A stretch of DNA of 42,271 nucleotides, taken from Bacteroidota bacterium (GTDB lineage Bacteria; Bacteroidota; Bacteroidia; Bacteroidales; Tenuifilaceae). The notes beneath the pieces were generated by a model. It saw only the letters and a program-made list of their open reading frames with translations. It searched no databases and had not been told where the DNA came from. A program made the translations under genes and the position numbers. Below are positions 9,438 through 17,100 of this stretch, piece after piece. The DNA lies in contig JAKQKB010000015.1 of NCBI GenBank assembly GCA_029560875.1, positions 1 through 42,271 of the forward strand, given 5' to 3'. Within the stretch, counting starts at the first letter, position 1; each line of letters begins with the position of its first letter.

Positions 9438-9854
9438 ATGCTAAAGCGATTACTTATATTCTTATCGTTTATTGTTTTTTTACCCAGCATTAGTAATGCT
9501 CAAATTGAGCAATTGGAAAATATATGCTCGCTTTACTTTCCACCCGAGTACATTACTGATGGACAGGAATACTTTGCCCCACTTAAACCCGACCAAAAAA
9601 TTGAATTTCGCACAACCTTTTTTGGCGATAATACATACAGAATTGTGGGTTGCACCAATTTAAGGAAGGGCAAACTTGTTTTTTCAGTTTTCGATACGGA
9701 CAAAAACTTACTTTTCACCAACGAGAGTTTTGATTATTCGCCTTTTTGGGATTTAAAATTCACATCAACAGTAACTTGCATTATTCAGGTTGATGTTAAA
9801 AACACAAAATTTACACCTGGATATGTTATGCTCCTAATCGGTTACAAGCAATAA
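9438..9854 (+). CDS. Small secreted protein of unknown function
   Basis: A 138-residue exported protein. Its signal peptide runs to about residue 22 (…LPSISNAQ). The mature part is predicted to be mostly beta-strand, with alternating hydrophobic and polar stretches (EFRTTFFGDNTYRIV, KLVFSVFDT, VTCIIQVDV, YVMLLIGYKQ), compatible with a small jelly-roll or immunoglobulin-like sandwich. Two Cys (in the mature N-terminus and in GCTN) and a third near CIIQV are present. No family is recognised. It sits 10 bases after the lipoprotein and 26 bases before the ABC transporter, so the three are very likely one transcript. A binding-protein or accessory role for the transporter is plausible but unproven. 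Confidence 0.78.
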   Translation: MLKRLLIFLSFIVFLPSISNAQIEQLENICSLYFPPEYITDGQEYFAPLKPDQKIEFRTTFFGDNTYRIVGCTNLRKGKLVFSVFDTDKNLLFTNESFDYSPFWDLKFTSTVTCIIQVDVKNTKFTPGYVMLLIGYKQ

Positions 9855-9880
9855 CATTACTAACATCTAAAACAGCCTAA

Positions 9881-12800
9881 ATGAGCGAGTCTATCCTAAA
9901 AGCATTAATGCAACTTTTTGCAATTATTGCCCGCCCAGTTACAGGTGATGAACCCGAAGGTAGCGATTACAACGACAGACGTAGGGTTGTTGAGGAATTC
10001 TTAAAAAATCAACTTAACCAGGATTTAGTTACCGAGTACCTCAAGGTTTTCGACTACTACTATAACCTATACCAAGAAAAACAGAGCGAGAAATCCAAAT
10101 CGAAAAAAAGAACTTCATCTAGTTCCGTTCGTGTTTTAAAAATTTGCTCGCAAATTAACGAGGAGTTAATACAGCAACAAAAGGTTGTTGTTCTTATAAA
10201 GCTCTTAGAATTTGTAAAACCAGAAGTTGGAGAGGTTACAGAGCAGGAAATGGCATTTATATCGACTGTGTCCGAAACGTTCTACATCCCCGAAACAGAA
10301 TTTAAACTTCTAGTAGATTTTGTCCTAAATCCTTTTGAGCAAATACTTCCACACCCTAACATCCTTGTAGTTAATAACGATAAGAATTACGAAAAACTTG
10401 GAATAAAGCATATTTTTTCCGAGAATATTCTGGACGAAATAAAGATTGTTTTTGTTGAATCGGCAAATATCCTTTTCCTAAGATACAAGGGCGACCACGA
10501 ACTTTACCTGAATGGACATTTGGTGCAGAACGATAAGATTTTTGTACTCAACAATGGTTCATCAATCCGTAACTCCAAAATTAAGCCTATTTACTTTAGC
10601 GACATTGTTGGACGATTTGCCCAGGATAAAATTAAGGAACGCATTGTATTCGATGTTCAAGGGATTGAATTCCGGTTTAAAAGTGGTAAAACAGGGCTGC
10701 ACCACATGACATTTACCGAGGAGTCGGGACATTTGGTGGGTATTATGGGCGCATCAGGTGCAGGAAAATCAACCCTACTTAATGTTCTGAACGGTAGCGA
10801 AAAACCATCGCTTGGCAGCGTTTGTATTAATGGAATTGATATTCACAACCAAAAGGAACAGGTTGAAGGACAAATAGGATTCGTATCGCAGGACGATTTA
10901 CTGATAGAGGAGTTAACTGTTTACCAAAACCTCTACTTCAACGCTAAGCTTTGTTTCGATAATTATAATGTCCAGCAACTCGACGAAGCCGTTAATAAGA
11001 TGCTAATGAGCCTAGGCTTGTTCGAAATAAAGGACATGAAGGTAGGCTCTCCGCTGAACAAGAAAATTAGCGGTGGCCAACGTAAACGTCTAAATATTGC
11101 CCTAGAACTTATCCGCGAACCAGCTATACTTTTCCTCGATGAGCCAACATCGGGCTTAAGCTCACGCGACTCTGAAAACATCCTTGACCTACTAAAGGAG
11201 TTAACCCTTAAGGGTAAACTGGTATTTGTAGTTATCCATCAGCCATCATCGGACATATTTAAGATGTTCGATAAACTCTTAATTCTCGACACTGGTGGTT
11301 ACTTAATCTACAATGGCGACCCAATTGAGTCTATAATATACTACAAATCGCGTGTACAGCATGCAAACTGGAACGAGAGTGAGTGTACTCTTTGTGGTAA
11401 CGTAAACCCCGAGCAAATATTCAACATAGTTGAGGCAAAAGTACTCGATGAGTATGGAAACCCAACCCGTGCTCGTAAAATAAATCCTTCGGAGTGGAAT
11501 CAGCATTTTAAAAGGTATTTCCCTGATTTAAAAAAGATAAACGAGACACCTGACGAATTACCCAAAATTCATTTCAAAATACCTAATTGGTTCAAACAGT
11601 TAAGGATATTTGTAAAACGTGATGTACTGTCGAAGTTTGCAAACTCGCAGTATATGATAATTAATGCATTAGAAACTCCTCTGCTCGCATTCCTTTTATC
11701 ATACATTATAAAGTATTACAACGTTGATGTTTCCAACAAAATTGGATACACTTTACTAGATAACAGCAATTTGCCTGTTTACCTTTTCATGTCGGTTATT
11801 GTTTCCATTTTTGTTGGATTAACTGTTAGCGCCGAGGAAATAATAAAGGATAGAAAAATACTTAAGCGAGAAGCATTCCTGAATTTAAGTTGGTCAAGCT
11901 ATCTGATGTCGAAAGTTACAATCCTTTTAGCACTATCGGCTTTTCAGGCATTAATTTTTGTTCTGGTTGGCAATACAATTCTTGAAATTAAGGGAATGTA
12001 CCTTGAGTTCTGGCTAGTGCTTTTCAGCACTTGGTTTACCTCTAATATGTTAGGATTGGTTATTTCCGACAGCTTTAAGGCTGTAGTTACTATCTACATT
12101 CTTATACCATTCCTTGTTATACCTCAAATTATCCTAAGCGGTATAATTGTAAAGTACGAAAAACTGAACCCAACAATATCGTCGCCCAGCAACATTCCTA
12201 TATATGGTGAGGTTATTGTGGCCCGTTGGGCCTATGAGGCATTGGCGGTATACCAATTCAAGGAAAATAAGTACCAAAAGCCTTTTTACATTTATGATGA
12301 GGCCATGAGTATTTCGGATTTTAAACGGAATTACTGGTTAAAATCACTTCAGAATAAGATTGATTTCTGTATTAGAAATTTCGATAACAAGAAAAAATCA
12401 GAGGAATTCCAGTCCGCTCTCAATCTACTTCATAATGAAATAGTTAGAGAGATGACATCGCCACGCAGTTCAAAATTGATATTCAGCAAATACACTCAAA
12501 TAAACCCCACGGACATTACTTTGGAATTACTTAATGAGATGAACCAGTACTTAGAGTTGGTAAGAAAATACTACGTAAAACTTTACAATAAAGCCAACAA
12601 CGAAAAGGACCAGTTTATTTCTAAATTTCAAAGCACGGAACAGGGCAAAGAGCAATTCCTTGAACTAAAACGTAGGTACCACAACGAAAGTCTTAGCGAA
12701 TTTGTGAAAAATTCCGGAGAAGTGGAGCGTATTATTGAGTATGATGGTCATTTAATTCAAAAAGTTGACCCAATATACCTATACCCCGAATCGAGGTTTA

Positions 12801-12979
12801 TACGTTCACACTTCTACGCACCTGCAAAATCGGTATTTGGTTACTACGTGAGCACATACTGGGTAAACGTTATTGTAATTTGGCTATCGAGTATTATGCT
12901 TTACTTGATATTGTACTATAGATTATTCAAACGACTCCTCGATAGACTTGAGCAGCTAAGTGGCGATAATAACGACTAA
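9881..12979 (+). CDS. TerB-like / ABCG-type ABC transporter fusion
   Basis: A 1032-residue ABC half-transporter in ABCG order (ATPase first, membrane domain second) with unusual additions. Residues 1-150 are helical and resemble TerB-like (tellurite-resistance) domains. About 175-255 is a beta-rich stretch possibly FHA-like. The ATPase has Walker A GASGAGKST (~289-297), signature ISGGQ (~395), Walker B LFLDEP (~416-421) and an H-loop IHQPSSD. A CxxC motif (ECTLCGNVNP, ~503-512) follows it. Five membrane helices lie between about 590 and 755, then a roughly 230-residue charged loop (~760-993), then the last helix (~995-1015). By ABCG topology that loop should be outside the inner membrane. Substrate unknown. 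It ends the operon with the two exported proteins and is closed by a strong terminator. Confidence 0.88.
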   Translation: MSESILKALMQLFAIIARPVTGDEPEGSDYNDRRRVVEEFLKNQLNQDLVTEYLKVFDYYYNLYQEKQSEKSKSKKRTSSSSVRVLKICSQINEELIQQQKVVVLIKLLEFVKPEVGEVTEQEMAFISTVSETFYIPETEFKLLVDFVLNPFEQILPHPNILVVNNDKNYEKLGIKHIFSENILDEIKIVFVESANILFLRYKGDHELYLNGHLVQNDKIFVLNNGSSIRNSKIKPIYFSDIVGRFAQDKIKERIVFDVQGIEFRFKSGKTGLHHMTFTEESGHLVGIMGASGAGKSTLLNVLNGSEKPSLGSVCINGIDIHNQKEQVEGQIGFVSQDDLLIEELTVYQNLYFNAKLCFDNYNVQQLDEAVNKMLMSLGLFEIKDMKVGSPLNKKISGGQRKRLNIALELIREPAILFLDEPTSGLSSRDSENILDLLKELTLKGKLVFVVIHQPSSDIFKMFDKLLILDTGGYLIYNGDPIESIIYYKSRVQHANWNESECTLCGNVNPEQIFNIVEAKVLDEYGNPTRARKINPSEWNQHFKRYFPDLKKINETPDELPKIHFKIPNWFKQLRIFVKRDVLSKFANSQYMIINALETPLLAFLLSYIIKYYNVDVSNKIGYTLLDNSNLPVYLFMSVIVSIFVGLTVSAEEIIKDRKILKREAFLNLSWSSYLMSKVTILLALSAFQALIFVLVGNTILEIKGMYLEFWLVLFSTWFTSNMLGLVISDSFKAVVTIYILIPFLVIPQIILSGIIVKYEKLNPTISSPSNIPIYGEVIVARWAYEALAVYQFKENKYQKPFYIYDEAMSISDFKRNYWLKSLQNKIDFCIRNFDNKKKSEEFQSALNLLHNEIVREMTSPRSSKLIFSKYTQINPTDITLELLNEMNQYLELVRKYYVKLYNKANNEKDQFISKFQSTEQGKEQFLELKRRYHNESLSEFVKNSGEVERIIEYDGHLIQKVDPIYLYPESRFIRSHFYAPAKSVFGYYVSTYWVNVIVIWLSSIMLYLILYYRLFKRLLDRLEQLSGDNND

Positions 12980-12980
12980 A

Positions 12981-13001
12981 AAAGGGGCCTAAAGCCCCTT
13001 T
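12981..13001. terminator. Bidirectional intrinsic terminator between the ABC operon and siaC
   Basis: Perfect 8-bp stem AAAGGGGC/GCCCCTTT (12981-12988 with 12994-13001) and a 5-nt loop. On the plus strand it is followed by TATATTTTC. On the minus strand it is followed by a run of six T. It sits directly after the ABC stop and 24 bases beyond the convergent siaC stop, so it can serve both. Confidence 0.85.
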
Positions 13002-13025
13002 ATATTTTCACTAACTCATTAACCA

Positions 13026-13406
13026 CTAATCTACAATTTGAATCATTTTAAAGGGCACCTTAATGATTGATTCATAATCCTCGCCAGCCTCAAGCATATC
13101 CTCATCGTCCTCCTCATAGTACCAGTTAATTATAACATCGGCTGAGTTCTTTTTCAACACTTCCAACTTCTTGAACACATCAAGAATACATTTTGACGAT
13201 GCAGTATTGAAATACTCCAATCGAATGTTAACAACTGTTTTGGCAGCAGGGCCTTTAGCGTACTCATCTAGCCAATCTACTAATGGCTTATAGAACTCTA
13301 TGGAGTTCTCAGGAATTGATCTACCTTTAATTTCAACAACCCCACTATTAGGATCCATTGATACGGTTGGAGTTTTTGGTGTTCCTTCGATGTTTATTAA
13401 TTCCAT
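13026..13406 (-). CDS. siaC: SiaC family regulatory phosphoprotein (DUF1987)
   Basis: A 126-residue cytoplasmic protein of the SiaC/DUF1987 family: a STAS-like antagonist fold that is phosphorylated and dephosphorylated in a partner-switching circuit. The family signature YFNTASSK falls at residues 65-72, and the Thr at 68 corresponds in sequence context to the phosphorylated Thr of Pseudomonas SiaC (family knowledge). The acidic segment YYEEDDEDMLEAGE near 95-108 is typical. It lies 17 bases downstream of its kinase gene, so the two are co-transcribed. In Pseudomonas, SiaC activates the diguanylate cyclase SiaD. No such cyclase, and no SiaA-type phosphatase, is in this window, so the output here is unknown. 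Confidence 0.9.
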   Translation of the reverse strand: MELINIEGTPKTPTVSMDPNSGVVEIKGRSIPENSIEFYKPLVDWLDEYAKGPAAKTVVNIRLEYFNTASSKCILDVFKKLEVLKKNSADVIINWYYEEDDEDMLEAGEDYESIIKVPFKMIQIVD

Positions 13407-13423
13407 GGCGGCAAAATTTTACT

Positions 13424-13966
13424 TTATTCAGTTATCAACACATTAAGATTAAAAAAATCAAACTCTGGGTTAAACGAGGAAAATTGGTATTCCAACTTAT
13501 TGCCAGTTTTACGGGCCATATCAATTAACCCTAAACCGCCTCCTCCCTTCTCCGAAAATGTTTGATTGTTCAGAACAAATTTATAAAAATCTTTTAATTC
13601 ATCTTTTGATAATGAATTAATCTTATCAATTTTCTCTTTCAAAATTAAACTCTTATCGGACTTAACCATGTTACCTGTAGAAATTCTATAGCCAGTATCA
13701 GTTCTTGACAAAACAAATGCACCGAAATTTTGTGAAGAATCACTAACCTGAACACTATCTACGTGATGGTAAAGATTTTGCAAGCACTCAACTAATACAT
13801 TGTATAGTTTTTTTCGAACCAAACTATGCTCTAGCAAATCATCCAATTTAGTTTCAACTAATCCCAAGGTATCAGCAATAACATCAGCATTTATTGTTCC
13901 CTTATAGGCAACAATAATATCCCCTTTATGCATTTGTGCATAGCACTGATTTAAAAAATCACTCAT
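13424..13966 (-). CDS. siaB: SiaB family protein kinase (DUF6272)
   Basis: A 180-residue GHKL-fold kinase expected to phosphorylate SiaC. The N-box has Glu60 and Asn64 (VECLQNLYHH) and the ATP-lid glycine loop is KGGGGLGLIDM at 140-150, as in anti-sigma-factor-like kinases. The ATG at 13966 is preferred over an in-frame TTG at 13993, because the family begins shortly before the conserved I-x-x-x-YKG (here IIVAYKG at 17-23). It has no membrane segment. The order kinase then SiaC, with a 17-base gap, matches the Pseudomonas siaB-siaC arrangement. A promoter-like -7 box lies at 14018-14025. Confidence 0.88.
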   Translation of the reverse strand: MSDFLNQCYAQMHKGDIIVAYKGTINADVIADTLGLVETKLDDLLEHSLVRKKLYNVLVECLQNLYHHVDSVQVSDSSQNFGAFVLSRTDTGYRISTGNMVKSDKSLILKEKIDKINSLSKDELKDFYKFVLNNQTFSEKGGGGLGLIDMARKTGNKLEYQFSSFNPEFDFFNLNVLITE

Positions 13967-14017
13967 AGATGAGCGCTGTTTTTCTGCTTGCAATTTGCTA
14001 TTTGTTAATACCTAAAA

Positions 14018-14025
14018 CAAATATA
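14018..14025 (-). promoter_or_regulatory. Candidate promoter of the siaB-siaC operon
   Basis: On the minus strand TATATTTG fits the -7 consensus TAnnTTTG, and a TTG lies 22 bases upstream (14048-14050), close to the expected -33 spacing. The transcript would start near 14010, about 45 bases before the siaB ATG. Confidence 0.42.
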
Positions 14026-14091
14026 ATAAAATTTATTTTGAACTATACAATATTGGATTTAATAATATTTACCAAATAATCTATTTTCAAT

Positions 14092-14115
14092 AAAAAAACC
14101 GGAGTGACTCCGGTT
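14092..14115 (-). terminator. Intrinsic terminator after the helicase/methyltransferase operon
   Basis: Stem AACCGGAG/CTCCGGTT (14097-14104 with 14108-14115) with a 3-nt loop. On the minus strand it is followed at once by a run of seven T. It begins five bases past the methyltransferase stop. Confidence 0.88.
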
Positions 14116-14119
14116 CTTA

Positions 14120-15445
14120 TTATTGTTTTCTTTTGATAATCTTCTTTGGCATACTATCATCTACGCCATCCTCAAGGGATTTACCTTTGAACGGATTATC
14201 CTTTTTAAAAGGTTTATCCTTAAAAAGTTTATCACCAAAACTTTTCTCTCTAGGCTTTTCGCCAAAAGGTTTTTCGTTAAATGATTTCTCTCTAGCAGGT
14301 CGCTCTTTGGGAGCACCTGTAAACATTGAAAACTGAAGAAATTTATACTCTACAGCACCATTGGCAATGAAAAACTTTTGCGATGGCCTCAATCCAAAAC
14401 TTCTTAATGCATCCATGTTCGAACTAATTAGCCAAACGTTGTAGCCATTGTACTTCTGCTTGAAATTATCGCTTAGCTGCGTGTAAAACGCCTCTATTTG
14501 CTCCTTGCTTAAACGCTCTCCGTATGGTGGATTTGTAATTACAATACCATCGTTGGAAGTTGGAGGCACAAAATCGAATATTGATGCTATCTGTATATCT
14601 ATTTTCTTCTGTAATCCGGCGCTTTTAATATTTTGCATTGCCGATTCCACTGCTCTACGCGATATATCCCTACCAATAATACTATGGCTGAACTCACGCT
14701 CCATGCTATCATCGTTATAGATACTTTGGAGCAAATCGTCATCGAAATCGAGCCAGTTCTCAAAACCGAAACTTTGACGGAATACTCCTGGAGGAATTCC
14801 ATATGCTATAAGTGCAGCTTCAATAATTAAAGTACCAGAACCGCACATGGGGTCAACAAAATCGGAAGAGCCATTCCAACCAGAACGTAGAATTAATCCG
14901 GCAGCCAACGATTCATTTATTGGCGAACCCTCCTGCGACTCGCGATACCCTCTCCTGTGTAAAGGTTCACCGGACGAATCGAGCATTATTGTACATAAAT
15001 CGCCCACAACGCTTACATGAAACTGTATTTGAGGATTCTTAGGGTCGATAAAAGGACGTTTACCAAATTTATCGCGGAACTGATCGGCTATTGCATCCTT
15101 TAGTTTCAAGGCAACATACCTTGAGTGAACAAAGTGCTCAGAATCCACAACACTATCTACCGCAAACTTATGGTTTAACTCCATAACCGAAGTCCAATCG
15201 AACTTCTTTGCCTGACCGTAAAACTCATCAACAGTTCTAGCATTAAACGTATAAATTGGCTTTAATATCCTTAATGCCGTACGAAGTCTAAAGTTCGATT
15301 TGTAAAGCATCTCCTTATCGCCCATAAAGCTTACGGATTTACTAGCAACCTTAACATCCTCGGCTCCAATGAATTTTAACTCATCAGCCAGAACATCCTC
15401 CAAACCCTCAAAGGTTTTAGCAACAATCTCAAATTTCTCAACCAT
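14120..15445 (-). CDS. THUMP-domain class I SAM-dependent RNA methyltransferase (RlmL/YpsC-like) with basic tail
   Basis: Expected to methylate a guanine N2 in rRNA (the RlmL N-terminal-module/YpsC family), though a tRNA target cannot be excluded. The N-terminal ferredoxin-like and THUMP region covers about residues 1-155. The methyltransferase domain shows SAM motif I DPMCGSGT (198-205) and catalytic motif IV NPPYGE (305-310). From about residue 380 to the end (441) there is a Lys/Phe/Pro-rich low-complexity tail of imperfect repeats of the type K-x-F-x-E/D-K-P-F, probably an unstructured RNA-binding extension. It starts 16 bases after the DEAD-box helicase stop, so the two RNA-acting enzymes share a transcript, and a strong terminator follows. 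Confidence 0.9.
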   Translation of the reverse strand: MVEKFEIVAKTFEGLEDVLADELKFIGAEDVKVASKSVSFMGDKEMLYKSNFRLRTALRILKPIYTFNARTVDEFYGQAKKFDWTSVMELNHKFAVDSVVDSEHFVHSRYVALKLKDAIADQFRDKFGKRPFIDPKNPQIQFHVSVVGDLCTIMLDSSGEPLHRRGYRESQEGSPINESLAAGLILRSGWNGSSDFVDPMCGSGTLIIEAALIAYGIPPGVFRQSFGFENWLDFDDDLLQSIYNDDSMEREFSHSIIGRDISRRAVESAMQNIKSAGLQKKIDIQIASIFDFVPPTSNDGIVITNPPYGERLSKEQIEAFYTQLSDNFKQKYNGYNVWLISSNMDALRSFGLRPSQKFFIANGAVEYKFLQFSMFTGAPKERPAREKSFNEKPFGEKPREKSFGDKLFKDKPFKKDNPFKGKSLEDGVDDSMPKKIIKRKQ

Positions 15446-15461
15446 GGTACAAACTATTCAA

Positions 15462-17039
15462 CTACTTTTTGGGTTTAGCTTTAGTAATTAATGGCTTTCC
15501 ATCCGATTTTTGATCGGCAAAAGCCCTAAGAATTTTCTCTGCATCGGCAAATGGAACAGTGATAAACGAAAAATCATCCCTTACGTTTATATCATCAATT
15601 TTATTGTCGGGAATTTGCACCTCGCGACGAATAAAATCAGATAACTTTTTGGGCGACATGCCATCTTTGCGTCCCATTCCAATAAATAAACGAGTAGTTC
15701 CTTTTGTATCAACCCTAAAGGTTCGGATCTCAGAGTAACTCGATACATCAAGCTGTGCTTTAAATGCTAAACGCAAAAGAGCAGCCAGCGCGACTTCAGG
15801 GCTATTTGTTTCGATTAAATCCTCGGCCATTCCCAAGTAATCCTCGTAACTGCCCTGCTTTATTATTTCAACAAGTTCGTCCTTAATTTTTTCCTTCTTA
15901 ACAGCAACTATATCCTGGGCATTTGGAAGAATCTCCTTACGGATATTAACCTTAGTTGCCTTTTGAACATAGTTCAATTTGCGATACTCCTCATTAGAAA
16001 CAAAGGTTATAGCGGTACCTTGTTTACCGGCACGGCCTGTACGACCGATACGATGAATATACGATTCGGGATCTTGAGGTAAACTGTAGTTTATAACATG
16101 CGACAAATCTGCAATATCAATACCGCGAGCAGCCACATCGGTTGCTACAAGTACATTGATGTAACGTTTACGGAATTTTGCAAGAGTTTTCTCGCGTTGC
16201 GCCTGAGTAATTTCACCATGCAAACCCTCCGCGCCGTAACCACGTTCAATTAACTTTGATGTAACTGTATCAACATCGTTACGTGTTCTGCAGAAAACCA
16301 AACCGTAAAACTCGGGTTCAATATCGATGATACGGGTTAACGCATCAAATTTATCACCCTCCCTAACCTCAAAGTAAATCTGATCGGTTAGGCCTGTTGT
16401 GGGTTGAGCTCTGTCAACCTCCAACTTCTTAGGGTTATTCATATATCGTTTCGCCAACTTCGCAATTCTATCGGGCATAGTTGCGGAGAAAAGTAAGGTA
16501 CGTTTCTCCTTGGGCGTATGCTTCATGATTTCTTCGATATCATCAATAAAGCCCATATTTAGCATCTCATCAGCCTCATCGAGCACAAACATCATAAGTT
16601 TGCTAAAATCTAAATCGCCACGGCTAATAAGGTCAAGAATTCTACCGGGTGTACCAACAACAACATCAACGCCTTTTTTAATTCTACGTTGTTGTTCAGA
16701 AATAGACTGTCCGCCGTAAACTGCTGCAACAACAACACGTTTAGCCGCTAACGAGATAATCTCATCACACACCTGTAGAGCCAATTCGCGGGTTGGGACA
16801 AGCACTAGTGCTTTAATCCCAGAGGGTTGACCCTCCAACATTTCAATTATTGGTAAACCGAATGCTGCGGTTTTACCTGTTCCAGTTTGCGCCTGTGCAA
16901 TAACATCGCCACTCTCGGTCAAAAGTACGGGTATTGTAATCTTTTGAATGGGCGATGGTTGCTCAAACCCCTTGGCCTGGATAGCCTCCAATGCTTTTTC
17001 AGACAGACCTAACTGTCTGAACGCTTCTAATTTTTCCAT
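15462..17039 (-). CDS. DEAD-box ATP-dependent RNA helicase (DeaD/CsdA-like)
   Basis: An RNA helicase for ribosome assembly and/or mRNA turnover, often cold-induced in this family. Motifs: Q-motif region FEQPSPIQ (25-32), Walker A AQTGTGKT (50-57), DEAD (154-157), SAT (~185), and the C-terminal helicase motif HRIGRTGRAG (~325-334). Residues about 445-515 match the DbpA-type RNA-binding domain (TRLFIGMGRKDG…), so the 525-residue protein has the DeaD/CsdA architecture with a short tail (KPLITKAKPKK). It heads the operon with the THUMP methyltransferase. A stem-loop in its leader at 17058-17075 could be regulatory. Confidence 0.93.
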   Translation of the reverse strand: MEKLEAFRQLGLSEKALEAIQAKGFEQPSPIQKITIPVLLTESGDVIAQAQTGTGKTAAFGLPIIEMLEGQPSGIKALVLVPTRELALQVCDEIISLAAKRVVVAAVYGGQSISEQQRRIKKGVDVVVGTPGRILDLISRGDLDFSKLMMFVLDEADEMLNMGFIDDIEEIMKHTPKEKRTLLFSATMPDRIAKLAKRYMNNPKKLEVDRAQPTTGLTDQIYFEVREGDKFDALTRIIDIEPEFYGLVFCRTRNDVDTVTSKLIERGYGAEGLHGEITQAQREKTLAKFRKRYINVLVATDVAARGIDIADLSHVINYSLPQDPESYIHRIGRTGRAGKQGTAITFVSNEEYRKLNYVQKATKVNIRKEILPNAQDIVAVKKEKIKDELVEIIKQGSYEDYLGMAEDLIETNSPEVALAALLRLAFKAQLDVSSYSEIRTFRVDTKGTTRLFIGMGRKDGMSPKKLSDFIRREVQIPDNKIDDINVRDDFSFITVPFADAEKILRAFADQKSDGKPLITKAKPKK

Positions 17040-17057
17040 TTAAATTAATGATAAAGT

Positions 17058-17075
17058 GACCTCCTCCCGGAGGTC
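17058..17075 (-). other. Stem-loop between the S41 protease and helicase genes
   Basis: Perfect 7-bp GC-rich stem GACCTCC/GGAGGTC (17058-17064 with 17069-17075) with a 4-nt loop. It lies 18 bases ahead of the helicase ATG and 25 bases past the protease stop. No T run follows it on the minus strand, so it is a poor terminator. It may be a structured leader of the helicase mRNA or a processing site. Confidence 0.5.
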
Positions 17076-17100
17076 GGTTTAAAATGCATATATAAACTTA

